DNA of 64,000 nucleotides from positions 2,396,501 to 2,460,500 of the forward strand of contig NZ_CP034791.1 of NCBI RefSeq assembly GCF_003999255.1. Direction: 5' to 3'. A model generated the notes under the pieces. It was not told where the DNA came from. It saw only the letters and a program-made list of their open reading frames with translations, and made no database searches. The stretch comes from Caldicellulosiruptor changbaiensis. Lineage in GTDB: Bacteria > Bacillota > Thermoanaerobacteria > Caldicellulosiruptorales > Caldicellulosiruptoraceae. Below, one piece after another: positions 26,584-35,448 of the stretch (within the stretch, counting starts at the first letter, position 1; each line of letters starts with the position of its first letter). The translations under genes were made by a program, and so were the position numbers.

Positions 26584-27821
26584 TTGGTTGTAATGGATAA
26601 AAATACCTATTATGAAACTATTAAAAATATGGCTGTTGAAGAAGTAGCAAATCAATATTGCGCAGAACAAGATCCATCCCGCCCAGCATTGAAAAAACTT
26701 CTGGAAGACTTGTTAGATTGGTTTATGCTTTCTGAACGCCAGATTTATCTTTTGAAAAATCAAAATGACAAGGGTAACGGCTTTTATGATAGAAATCTAG
26801 CTACACCTATAGGTGCTCTTTACATCTCTGTCCCAAGAACTCGCTCAGGTAATTTTAGACCTAATATCCTCCCTCAACCCTATAAAAGGGTTGATGAAAC
26901 ATACACTGAACTTCTTATGTCTCTTGTTGTCAATGGTTATTTAATAAGCAACCTTACTTAACACCCTAAAGAATTTGAATCTCCCATATTCTGAAGAAGA
27001 ACTTGCTAAAATCAAAGATAATCTTAAAAATGAGCTAGATCTTTTCAAACAGCGAGAATTGCCACAAGAAATTTTTGCTCTAATAATTGATGCTTATCAT
27101 TGTGAAATAAAAGATACCTCTAAAGTTAAAAAAGCTGTATGCTATATTGTTCTTGGTATTGATTTTGATGGTAAAAAAGATATTTTTGGATTATACACTT
27201 TCTTTGGTAAAGAAAATAGGACGGATTGGAATAAAGTGTTTGAAGATTTAATCAATCGAGGACTTAAAAAAGTTGCAATAATTGTAAGTGACGACTTCCC
27301 AGGAACAATAGAAACAGTCAAAGCAGTTTATCCATATGCCGATCACCAGCTTTGTTTTGTTCATTTACAGAGAAATATCAAAAAGCATTTGTCCAAAACT
27401 AAAAGCTTTGACTTTTAACAGAGAGCTTAATAAAATTAAACTTTCTTCAACAATAGATGAAGCTATTGAAAAATTTGAATCTCTTTGCGATAACTTTAAG
27501 GATAAATATCCTCGATATATAAATCTTTTACGTGAAAAGAGAGAATTTTACTTTGTTTTTACAAAATATCCTGAGGCAATTAGAAAATATATTTATACAA
27601 CCAATGCTGTAGAAAGCGTAAATAGTTTGATTGAAAAAATCCGAATAAAATCAGGAGGGTATTTTAACTCAGTTGACATTTTGGAAATCAACATCTACCT
27701 TCAGAGAGAAAACTTAAGAAAAACCAAATGGAAAAACCCTGTACCAATGATAAACGCTTATACCTATGATATCCAAAAAATTTTCCAGCTAAAATATCTT
27801 AATCAGACACAAAATTCTTGA
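26584..27821 (+). pseudogene. IS256-family transposase, broken by two frameshifts; left end missing
   Basis: The three frames 26584-26961, 26975-27418 and 27336-27821 align end to end with an IS256 transposase: FYDRNLATPIGALYISVPR, then IIDAYHCEIKD (DDE Asp), VSDDFPGTIE and HLQRNIKKH, then YTTNAVESVNSLIEKIR. An extra T near 26960 and an indel near 27395 break it. The right terminal repeat is seen as GAGACTTGTCAAGAATTTTG on the minus strand ending about 27834. No matching left end exists, because IS110 copy 1 begins 5 bases before the start codon region. This element cut the C39 gene. Confidence 0.9.
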
Positions 27822-27824
27822 CAA

Positions 27825-28173
27825 GTCTCCCTTTGTCCGGGTCCGCTATCACTATCCTTTCTTTTCTTATCTCATGTATTACAACATAATGAAATAGCTT
27901 GCCATCTATCAGTACATGTGCTATACACGGAAGTGGTATTTTCTCAAATATTGCTTCTTTTGCTTCTGCCCTGACTGCTTTTGCTTCAAATCCAAGCTTT
28001 TCTGCCGCTTTTACAACTCCATATGCTGTGGTGCCAAACCTGTCTGTCCCTGCCATCTCTCTTATCCTGGCTATCGATACTTCTTTTCCATATTGCAAGC
28101 AAATTGTTGCTAAGCTCGCTGCTGCACAATCGGTTATATCATGCTGCTTTACACAATAGTATCTTTTCCTCAT
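27825..28173 (-). pseudogene. C39 peptidase domain of a bacteriocin exporter (LanT/PCAT type), truncated by IS256
   Basis: About 116 native residues form a complete C39 domain: QHDITDCAAASLATI with the catalytic Cys, HYVVIHEI with the His and IADPDKG with the Asp. In bacteriocin exporters this domain is followed by six helices and an ATPase, about 550 residues that are missing here. After ADPDKG the frame continues into the IS256 terminal repeat (RLVKNFVSD). The domain could still fold and cleave GG leaders, but it is no longer joined to a transporter. It is on the same strand as the RiPP genes and upstream of them. Confidence 0.85.
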
Positions 28174-28280
28174 CTCTTCATCATACTTGATTTTTAGTAT
28201 GTTGCCTTCTTTATTCTCTTATTTAGGCTATTCTGCACTTGAACTATTTTTTCTGTAAACTTCTTCTTGGAATTTCTATG

Positions 28281-28313
28281 CAAATTTTATCTTATACATT
28301 TTCACTCTGTCAA
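28281..28313 (-). promoter_or_regulatory. Possible promoter of the C39 gene
   Basis: On the minus strand TTGACA (28313-28308) is followed after 16-17 bases by GATAAAAT, 110 bases before the ATG. A run of 16 A precedes it (28319-28334), which could act as an UP element. Confidence 0.35.
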
Positions 28314-28437
28314 TCCCGTTTTTTTTTTTTTTTTAGCCCATTTTCAACTAAATTTTGAGCTCAGAATATACTTTTCTTTAAATAGCTTAAATTTTCTTAA
28401 ATTTTCTTGAGTTTTTAAAATGATAAGTTTGAAAATA

Positions 28438-28488
28438 GGAAAAATATATCGTTTGTTTAATAAAAGAAATAACCACATAGAGTAAATG
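28438..28488 (+). repeat. Solitary IS4-type left end
   Basis: GTTTGTTTAATAAAAGAAAT and the following AACCACATAGAGTAAATG match the left end of the intact IS4-type element at 31521 with few changes. It cuts off the ABC ATPase gene. A second, oppositely oriented copy lies at 31168-31214. Confidence 0.75.
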
Positions 28489-28855
28489 TAGTAACAAAAT
28501 CAACATCCAATGGATTTTTGCTAAGATGTGCACTTGAGAGCACATTTTCATATACCGTAAGACCGTTTATGAGGTTAAAAAACTGAAATACAAAACCCAC
28601 ATAGTCGCGCCTATACTCAGAAAGCCTTTTTTGGTCCATTGCAGTTATCTCTTTGCTATCTACAAAAACTCTGCCTCCATCTGCCCTGTCAAGCCCACCA
28701 AGGATGTTAAAAAGCGTGGTTTTACCTGACCCAGATGGCCCTATCACAGTGTAGATTTTTCCTTTTTCGAGCTCAAAACTAACTTCATCGAGCGCCTTGA
28801 TTGTATTTTGGCCCATCCTGTAGACTTTTGAAAGATTCTCAACCTTCACAAACAC
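28489..28855 (-). pseudogene. ABC transporter ATPase of the MacB/LolD type, truncated
   Basis: The N-terminal 122 residues are good: LSKVYRMGQNTIKALDEVS, Walker A GPSGSGKTTLFN, and a Q-loop region FVFQFFNLI. The signature LSGGQ, Walker B and the rest are lost where the IS4-type end begins, and the last 12 residues of the open frame are IS sequence. It lies just downstream of the TetR gene with a shared operator motif in between, so it was probably the regulated transporter. Confidence 0.88.
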
Positions 28856-28889
28856 ACCAAATCATCCCCTTTACTTTTCACCTGTACGA

Positions 28890-28920
28890 TATATTATGAC
28901 TCACTGGTCATATGACTGTC
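28890..28920. promoter_or_regulatory. Probable TetR operator before the ABC ATPase
   Basis: ATTATGACTCACTGGTCATATGA contains the imperfect palindrome TGAC-N6-GTCA. The same 14-base core (TGACTYACTGGTCA) lies upstream of the tetR gene. Confidence 0.65.
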
Positions 28921-28937
28921 AAGTCATAATATAAAAT

Positions 28938-29573
28938 TTATTTTTTCCCTATTCCTTCTTTCAAAAGTTTTATAAATTGAGACAGTGCATCTTTAAAATA
29001 ACTTATGTCAAGATCAAGTGTTGTTGATGTTCTGCTTAGTGCTTCTTCGATTACAAATTTTTTCATATAAAAACTTGCACCTTCTAAAAAAACAGAAATT
29101 ATAACGGGATCAATATCGTCCCTTATATATCCTTTTTGTTGATTATACTTTATAATCTCTACCAAAAACTCTCTTGACTGCTTCAAAAATTTCTCATTTA
29201 TCTCATCTTTAAAAGGTGAGTCTTGTGAAAAAAATGCTCTTTCTATAAGCATGTATTCGTATTTTAGTTCTTTCATTGCAAGCCATATACTTTTTAACGA
29301 GTTCTCATAATAATCAAAAATGTTTATATGTACCATATTAAGCTTTTCAAGATGTTTCAAAAACCTCTGGTAAGAGACCTCTATTGCGTAAAAGTACATA
29401 TCTTTCTTGTTTTCAAAATACTGGTACATACTCCCTTTTGCAACGTTGCACTCTCTTGCAACATCAGAGATATCAACCTTATGGTAAGGTTTTTGTGAAA
29501 AGTGCTTTATTAATGTATCTGTTATAAGGTTTCTTTTCTCTTCTGGAAGGTTTAAAAATGTTTGCTTGGGCAT
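28938..29573 (-). CDS. TetR/AcrR-family transcriptional regulator
   Basis: 211 residues. The N-terminal helix-turn-helix is typical (KVDISDVARECNVAKGSMYQYFENKKDMY, quoted in two parts: KVDISDVARECNVAKGSMYQ and YFENKKDMY). The rest is a helical ligand-binding domain. Operator-like repeats lie on both sides of the gene, so it likely represses itself and the adjacent ABC transporter genes, which have been cut by IS sequences. The ligand is unknown. Confidence 0.9.
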   Translation of the reverse strand: MPKQTFLNLPEEKRNLITDTLIKHFSQKPYHKVDISDVARECNVAKGSMYQYFENKKDMYFYAIEVSYQRFLKHLEKLNMVHINIFDYYENSLKSIWLAMKELKYEYMLIERAFFSQDSPFKDEINEKFLKQSREFLVEIIKYNQQKGYIRDDIDPVIISVFLEGASFYMKKFVIEEALSRTSTTLDLDISYFKDALSQFIKLLKEGIGKK

Positions 29574-29590
29574 AAAACCTCACCTCAAGA

Positions 29591-29617
29591 TTATTATGAC
29601 TTACTGGTCATGTGATG
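29591..29617. promoter_or_regulatory. Probable TetR operator upstream of its own gene
   Basis: TTATTATGACTTACTGGTCA followed by TGTGA repeats the motif at 28891-28913 with one change, 20 bases before the tetR start. Confidence 0.65.
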
Positions 29618-29699
29618 TAAAGAAAATTTTATTTTGATTGAGCTCTATGATGTAACATAGCAAAAATAACAAGAAGTAAGTTAGCTATATAAAACAAAT

Positions 29700-29900
29700 G
29701 GAGCTGCCAATTCATCTGCTTGGACAGCTCCAACAATCTTGTCATTGTTATTAGTTTCTTTATCTTTTGCACTCTTCTCGAACTATATTTTCATTCTTCG
29801 ACTTTTCTAAAACTTCATTTGGATTTACACCAAAACGTTCCAAAGAAGCAAGTATCCCCAAATACACTGTCACATGGCAAAATACTCTTTCAGCCTCGAA
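29700..29900 (-). pseudogene. Fragment of a second copy of the 37.2-kb membrane-anchored protein gene
   Basis: About 150 bases (29740-29890) match 37190-37330 closely, including the stretch ACTTCATTTGGATTTACACC. They correspond to the C-terminal end of the 121-residue protein at 37200-37565. A hairpin GGAGCTGCC/GGACAGCTCC (29700-29731) marks where the old gene's terminator would be. The rest of the gene is missing. Confidence 0.75.
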
Positions 29901-30067
29901 TAGGTGTAGAGATATTTACCACAGCGAAAGAATGTGCGAAGATAGTGAGGAGAAACTCATAAAAAGAAGTGAGACTGCCTCCATCCTGACATGAATATAA
30001 TTAAAAAGTGTAATCCCCTATTCAAAAGAAACATTCAAAAACTACCAGGATGGGAGGGCAGCCTACT

Positions 30068-31058
30068 ATGAATATTTATATCATATCACGAAATAACAAT
30101 CTGTACGAAAAAGCAAGAGAATTAATTCGAAAAGTAACAGACCGCGAATAATGAAAACGTATCAAAAACTGCTAAAATATTAGGTGTATTAAGAGCTACT
30201 ATAAGAAGAGGAATTTACGGTCCTCTTGAAGATAAATCAAGAAAACCTAAAACTTGCCCCAGAAAACTTTCTTCTGAACTTGAAAACCTCATTATTGAGG
30301 AAGCTAAAAGAACTGGCATGAGAATACAGACGTTTGTCTCTTTATCTTTTCAGAAAATATGGCATTAAAATAAGCGAAAATACAATAAAATCTGTTCTTA
30401 AAAGAAATGCTGTTACCTGGGAAAAACAAGAAAGACAAAAAAGGGTGAAAGAAGTTTATATGATTATGAAGCTCTCATTCCATTTTCTGAGTTTCAACTT
30501 GATACAAAGCATCTTTTAGACAAAGACAGCCTTCCTGAAGAAGTATACGAACATATGAAAAAACACAATTTACCTTGCTATGAGTGGAACATGATAGATG
30601 TTGCAACAAGAACAAGATTTACGGCGGACTATTATGAACTGTCATCTGCTTTTGGTTTTATGTTTATATCCTTGGTTGCTTTGTGGCTAAGAACACATAA
30701 TGTGAGAACCCCAATAAAAATCCGATTGGATAATGGAGAAGAATTTTGCGGAGGAAATGAAAGAAAGCTTAAGGAGTGGAATGAGATATTTTCTATTTTA
30801 GGAGTAGAACTAAATCCTATTCCACCAAAAGCTAAACATCTTATGGGTGTAATTGAAAATTCACACAGGGCTGATGATGAGTACTTTTTAATGATTCATG
30901 CTGAGAGATGTAAAAACAAAGATGACTTTATTCAACGAGCTCAGAGATGGCAAGATACGTGGAACTTTTTTAGACCTCATAGTAGTAAAAGGAATGAATG
31001 GGAGGACACCATTTGAAAAGTTCATAGATTCGAAGTCTCTGGTCTCCTCCCATGTCTT
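30068..31058 (+). pseudogene. Decayed transposase with rve integrase core
   Basis: Several frames must be joined: a helix-turn-helix part near 30100-30250, RLFRKYGIKISENTIKSVLK-like sequence near 30340 and a DDE core at 30500-31010 with FQLDTKHLL, the IRLDNGEEFCGG Asp and VIENSHRADDEYF Glu. A multi-frameshifted rve-type (IS481-like) transposase is the best fit. The exact IS group is uncertain. Confidence 0.75.
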
Positions 31059-31167
31059 TCAGTTTCCTACGTTACTTTTTGAGGATATTCTGAAGAAGGT
31101 GGGTACTTTCTACTCTCTTTTCTGTAATAAATTAGGTGGTAAATATCTTCACCAAGTGCCGCTTTTT

Positions 31168-31214
31168 TCTTTTGTGACTATGTTTACTCTATATGGTTAT
31201 TTCTATTATTCAAT
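31168..31214 (-). repeat. Second solitary IS4-type left end (inverted)
   Basis: GTGACTATGTTTACTCTATA and TTCTATTATTCAATAACCTC are the reverse complement of the IS4-type left end. Together with 28438-28488 it brackets 2.8 kb carrying tetR and the ABC stub, tips pointing outward. Confidence 0.75.
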
Positions 31215-31519
31215 AACCTCTTTCTATTATATTTTAAATTTATTGAGACGCAGAATTCTTTTTTAAAAAGCAAAAATACAAAAGATTACAATATTTTTAA
31301 CATTTTAGCCGCCATAATTAACGCAGGAATACCATTCCCCACAAAATTGCATATAAGATGCGCAGTCATTGGTATATAAATATTTTTTGTTTTAATATAC
31401 GTTATAGTAAATGGAATACCCCATAAAGCTGCGGTAAATATGCCTAAAGGTTTATACGAATGCTCCACTGCATATAATAAAATGCTAATAATTGATGACA
31501 AAATAAATATTCTTCTACT

Positions 31520-32633
31520 GAGGTTGTTGAATAAAAGAAATAACCATATAAAGTAAACATAGTAACAAATGAAAAAAACCCCTTGTGTTATAATTTAATT
31601 TAAGAGAAAACCACAACAAAACACAAGGGGGAAAAGATATACTCATGAATATTAAAGCACAAAATAAGAAATTTTTAAAGCTACTTTTTGTAGTGAAAAA
31701 GGTTACTGAAGCTCTGACAAGGAGAATAAAGCACAATAGAAGAGGACGCCCAAGGAAATTTAATTTGTTTCAAATAATAGCTTGTCTGGTTTACAAAGTT
31801 AAGAAGGGGATAAAGAGTTTCAGAGAATTAGAATATCGAATAAATCAAGACACAGAGTTTAAGCAAGTAGTAGGTATAGAAGAAAGTCCGGACTATTCAT
31901 ATTTTGCGAAGTTGTCAAGAAAAATAGAAAAAGAATACATGCAAGATATAAAAGACATATTAATAGCTAAGATAGAACCTGATATGAGTATAGCGATAGT
32001 AGATTCTACACCTTTGAGAAGTGCCAAAAATGATTCAGAAGCAAAAATAGGTATACATATTACAATAGGATTTTACAGGGGATACAAATTACATCTTTTG
32101 TGTACAGGTAAAGAAGAAGTAATACCACTTTTCTGGATTTTAACAGGGGCAAATGAACATGACTCAAGACAAGAAGAGCTTTTATATAGGGCATGGGGCT
32201 TTGGCTGTGAGATTGTATTAGCAGATGCGGGATACGATTGTAGCAGATGGTTTAATATAGCAAATGAGCTTAAGGTTAAATTTGTTGCTGGGATAAACAA
32301 AAGAAACATGAAAGATAAAAACAATGTTAAGAATGTTTTTAGAAGAAATAACATAAGATTTTTAGAAACTGAAGAGGGCAAAAAGCTATACAAGCATAGA
32401 ACAAAGATTGAAAGACTATTTAGTAAATTAAAAGGTGAATATAATCTTGAGAATGTAAGGCTCAGGAGGTTTAAGAATTATAAAAGGTATATTGATTGGA
32501 TACTAATTACTTTTTTGTTTGAGCAACTTCTCAGAAAAGTAGAAGGTAAGAAGTTTTCTTTCGCATATGAATGGAATCAATAACTTTTGCTCATTTTATG
32601 TATTATTGGTAATAATTTTTATTCAACAACCTA
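31520..32633 (+). mobile_element. Intact IS4-type insertion sequence
   Basis: 1.1 kb element with terminal inverted repeats AGGTTGTTGAATAAAA (31521-31536 and complement 32617-32632), flanked by direct repeats ATTCTTCTACT (31509-31519 and 32634-32644). An 11-bp duplication is typical for IS4. Confidence 0.92.
31645..32583 (+). CDS. IS4-type DDE transposase
   Basis: 312 residues, uninterrupted. DDE acids are in IAIVDSTPLR and LADAGYDCSRW, with the Glu in the Y-x2-R-x3-E-x6-K signature (YKHRTKIERLFSKLK) that defines IS4 transposases. The start follows AGGGGGAAAAG. Of all the IS elements in the window, this is the one with both an intact gene and intact ends. Confidence 0.93.
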   Translation: MNIKAQNKKFLKLLFVVKKVTEALTRRIKHNRRGRPRKFNLFQIIACLVYKVKKGIKSFRELEYRINQDTEFKQVVGIEESPDYSYFAKLSRKIEKEYMQDIKDILIAKIEPDMSIAIVDSTPLRSAKNDSEAKIGIHITIGFYRGYKLHLLCTGKEEVIPLFWILTGANEHDSRQEELLYRAWGFGCEIVLADAGYDCSRWFNIANELKVKFVAGINKRNMKDKNNVKNVFRRNNIRFLETEEGKKLYKHRTKIERLFSKLKGEYNLENVRLRRFKNYKRYIDWILITFLFEQLLRKVEGKKFSFAYEWNQ

Positions 32634-33173
32634 ATTCTTCTACTATTAAAATTTATTATTCCCTTTCTAAAAAAAGCCTCTTCAGCTATTGGAGCAAGTA
32701 ATGTTGTTGTTAAGGCAAACGCAATAACAGATGCCCATCCAGTTGTCTTATAAACTTTAAACCCATCATCAACATTTGGCAACAATGTTGATAATCCTAT
32801 TCCAACTCCAAAAGCAGCAATTTCCCCCACTATATTAAATACAACAGGTAACCAAAAACTTCTGCCCCTTTTCCATTCATCAACTAAGCTTTTTAAACTT
32901 ACGGAACCTATTGATAAAAAATATACAGCTAATCCTGTGAAATATATAAGGCTAAAATAAATTGTGTAGTTCATATTAATATAAGGAAATAAAGCTCTAA
33001 ATAAAATATACCACCCAATTGGTAAAATCAAATATTTAAATTGATTTTTTGTGTTTATCATATAAATATCCAATTAGAACACCTCTTTTTTTTTATTTTG
33101 TGTCACAAGCATTTTTAACTCAAAGATGTAATTCTTACTAGCAATTTAAATAAGGTTGTAAAAGTATATGATA

Positions 33174-33404
33174 TTAGTTACAAATATATGCCGGCTTCCC
33201 TGCAGGGAAGCTGCGTTTATATTTTATGCTATATATTCTTCTATTTGGATAGTATTTTTTTATACCTCCAATTAAAAGCTTCTCTAATACCTCTGCCTCA
33301 CATATTCCTTTTATCTCACTTAAAAACTTTTCCAAGCTACTTTCGTAGTTGAAAATTTCCCTGCAAAAGACTATTGTGCCAGTATAATACCCTTTTTCTC
33401 TCAT
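33174..33404 (-). CDS. Short hypothetical protein, possibly a gene remnant
   Basis: 76 residues (YYTGTIVFCREIFNYESS, then EVLEKLLIGGIKKYYPN) that I do not recognise. No clear ribosome binding site is visible, and its 3' end runs through the palindrome at 33194-33211. It could be the C-terminal relic of a larger gene. Confidence 0.35.
   Translation of the reverse strand: MREKGYYTGTIVFCREIFNYESSLEKFLSEIKGICEAEVLEKLLIGGIKKYYPNRRIYSIKYKRSFPAGKPAYICN
33194..33211. repeat. Perfect 18-bp palindrome around CTGCAG
   Basis: GCTTCCCTGCAGGGAAGC. It shares its core with the palindrome at 18443-18466. Confidence 0.6.
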
Positions 33405-33460
33405 TTAGCAATCAATTAAGGCAGCATTTTTTAGACCTCTCAGCACCTCAGTATTTTTTC

Positions 33461-35320
33461 TTATAGTACACCTTCTTGCTGAATTAATGCATTGAGTCGT
33501 GAGATTTCAGCTGAAATCTCCTCACTTTTCGCCGTTAATTCTTCAATCAGGGCACTTTCATTCACTAAAGAACTGTTTATATTTTCAATCGCATTTAAAA
33601 TTTTCTCCGATAAATCAGGGATCTGGTTCATTAAACTGATCATTGTATCAAATTCCTTTTTTACGATAGATGTTTCAACTTTCATTCTATCTGCAAGTTT
33701 CCTTATTTCTGAGGCTATAACAGAAAAACCTTTTGACTCAGTTATTTTTGAAGCTTCAATAGAAGCATTTAAAGCATAAAGAGATATGCTACTTCCTATA
33801 TCCTGAAGTATATTATTCGTTTTGTTTAGAATATCAATTTTCGTAGACAACTCTTTACTAATACTATCAAGTAACTTAATTTGAGCTAATAATCCAGAAA
33901 CTGAAGTAGATATATTCTCAATTTCTTTAGCACTCTCACTATATCCAACAGCTATCTCTTGCATACTCCTATCTACAACATCTGTAGCAAATGCCACCTC
34001 TTTTATTAATTTCTCAAGTTGAATTTGAGTATTGTTAATTTCATCTAATAATTTGTTGATTTGGGTATTTTTGAAATACAACTCTTCATTTTCAAGAGAC
34101 ATTTTATCTTTTAAGTAATTTACACAATTTTCTTTTCTGTTATATCCATAGTAGATTGCAATAGCCATTTCTTCACAAGAATCATATCCGCAAGCTGAAC
34201 AATTTAAATTTCTCTTTTCTGTCGAGGTTTTTAGCATTTCATTGTAGATATTTTCTAACACATCAGAAGAAGGCTTTTCTAAATACTTGCTTTTGTTTGA
34301 GTATGTTGTCATAAAGTCTTCTAATTTAAGTTTTTTGTCGAAGAACTTAAACAATCTTTTACTTTTGAATTTGTTATACGTACTTTTCTTCATAACATCA
34401 AATTCATAATCTATTACATCGATAGGAACATCTAATTTGGTAGCGGTTCCTTTATTGCACCCCTCGTGGCAGTTTAATATGTCAACAATTAGAGGTTTTT
34501 GATTGTCTGGCGTATTCAAATAGTCTTTTTCTAAATATTCAAATATTATATCACCTTCGATCTGTTTTACTTTTGCATCCTTGAAATATGCATGAACATT
34601 CTCTTTTAATCCGCCTGGTCTGCTAAAAAGTTTTCCTAAATACCCTTCAGCATAATCAAACTTTCCTGTATCAGCTGCCCTGTTGTATACATCACCAAAT
34701 TCTTCCATCAAGGAAATATATGTTACATTCAACTGGACAATATCAGGAAATCTTGCTATCTCGTCTTTTTTAGCAATACATGGAGAAATAAAAACTATTG
34801 GTTCGGTTTTTTTCAAATATTTTTTCAGAAAAATACTTACACACATCATTGGGCTTTGGACAGGAATCAGATAATCAAGAAGTTGAGGAATGTGTTTTTC
34901 TATGTAATTAACTACTGCAGGACATGGTTGAGCAATAACACTTTTTTTGGAAAAACGCTGAATGTATCTGATATAAGCCCAAGTGGTTATATCTGCACCA
35001 AAAGAAACATCGTAAACCTCTTTAAATCCAATTTCTCTCAAAGTATTTATAAGTTTTCCTATTTTGAAATTGGCTCTTGCTGAGGGGGCAACAACTGCAA
35101 TAGGTTTTATACCAGAAGCTAACATCTCTTTAAGCAAAGAAATATCATCTATAAAACCCCTTGCTCCATGTTCACAGTGCTTTATACATCTTCCACACTT
35201 GATGCAAAAATCATTGTCAGGTTTTATATATTCTCCGTCAATAACATTAGCAAATTGTACAGGACATACACGTATGCACTTATAACAGTTTACACACTTT
35301 TCTTTGTTGATAGTAATCAT
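33461..35320 (-). CDS. [FeFe]-hydrogenase-like sensor fused to a chemoreceptor-type signalling domain
   Basis: 619 residues. Domains in order: two 4Fe-4S ferredoxin clusters (CVNCYKCIRVCP, CIKCGRCIKHC); an H-cluster-like domain with Cys in QPCPAV (L1), ISPCIAKKDE (L2) and NCHEGCNKG (L3, CxxxC); a further Fe-S module (CSACGYDSCEEMA); a coiled coil; and a short methyl-accepting signalling domain (LYALNASIEASK, GFSVIASEIRKLADRM). Group C/D sensory hydrogenases have this layout, usually with a PAS domain. It probably senses H2 or redox state and passes the signal to an unknown partner. ATG 35320, after AGGGGG, is preferred to the ATG at 35341. Confidence 0.85.
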   Translation of the reverse strand: MITINKEKCVNCYKCIRVCPVQFANVIDGEYIKPDNDFCIKCGRCIKHCEHGARGFIDDISLLKEMLASGIKPIAVVAPSARANFKIGKLINTLREIGFKEVYDVSFGADITTWAYIRYIQRFSKKSVIAQPCPAVVNYIEKHIPQLLDYLIPVQSPMMCVSIFLKKYLKKTEPIVFISPCIAKKDEIARFPDIVQLNVTYISLMEEFGDVYNRAADTGKFDYAEGYLGKLFSRPGGLKENVHAYFKDAKVKQIEGDIIFEYLEKDYLNTPDNQKPLIVDILNCHEGCNKGTATKLDVPIDVIDYEFDVMKKSTYNKFKSKRLFKFFDKKLKLEDFMTTYSNKSKYLEKPSSDVLENIYNEMLKTSTEKRNLNCSACGYDSCEEMAIAIYYGYNRKENCVNYLKDKMSLENEELYFKNTQINKLLDEINNTQIQLEKLIKEVAFATDVVDRSMQEIAVGYSESAKEIENISTSVSGLLAQIKLLDSISKELSTKIDILNKTNNILQDIGSSISLYALNASIEASKITESKGFSVIASEIRKLADRMKVETSIVKKEFDTMISLMNQIPDLSEKILNAIENINSSLVNESALIEELTAKSEEISAEISRLNALIQQEGVL

Positions 35321-35448
35321 TAGAATAATCCCCCTATCCATCTAAAATACTTTATTTGTTTAAAATCAATAATTTAGTGTTATCATAATTTTATCACTTT
35401 AATTTTTTAATTTGCAATATCAAGCATGAATCTTCTTAATTTTCACTG

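Larger units (their letters stand above)
31286..33073 (-). pseudogene. CPBP (CAAX-type) intramembrane protease gene interrupted by an IS
   Basis: The N-terminal part (33073-32645) has several membrane helices and the motif EEAFFRKG (EExxxR). The C-terminal part (31508-31286) has AVEHSYKPLGIFTAALWG and IPMTAHLICNFVGN (the H and HxxxN motifs). Removing the IS4-type insert plus one copy of the 11-bp duplication restores a continuous frame reading NSRRIF-LSSII. CPBP proteases are often bacteriocin immunity or maturation factors. Whether this one belonged to the RiPP locus is unknown. Confidence 0.88.

Noticed and set aside
28319-28334. Run of 16 T as a phase-variable tract
   Set aside because: It is outside any coding frame. 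It may influence the nearby promoter, but phase variation cannot be argued from sequence alone.
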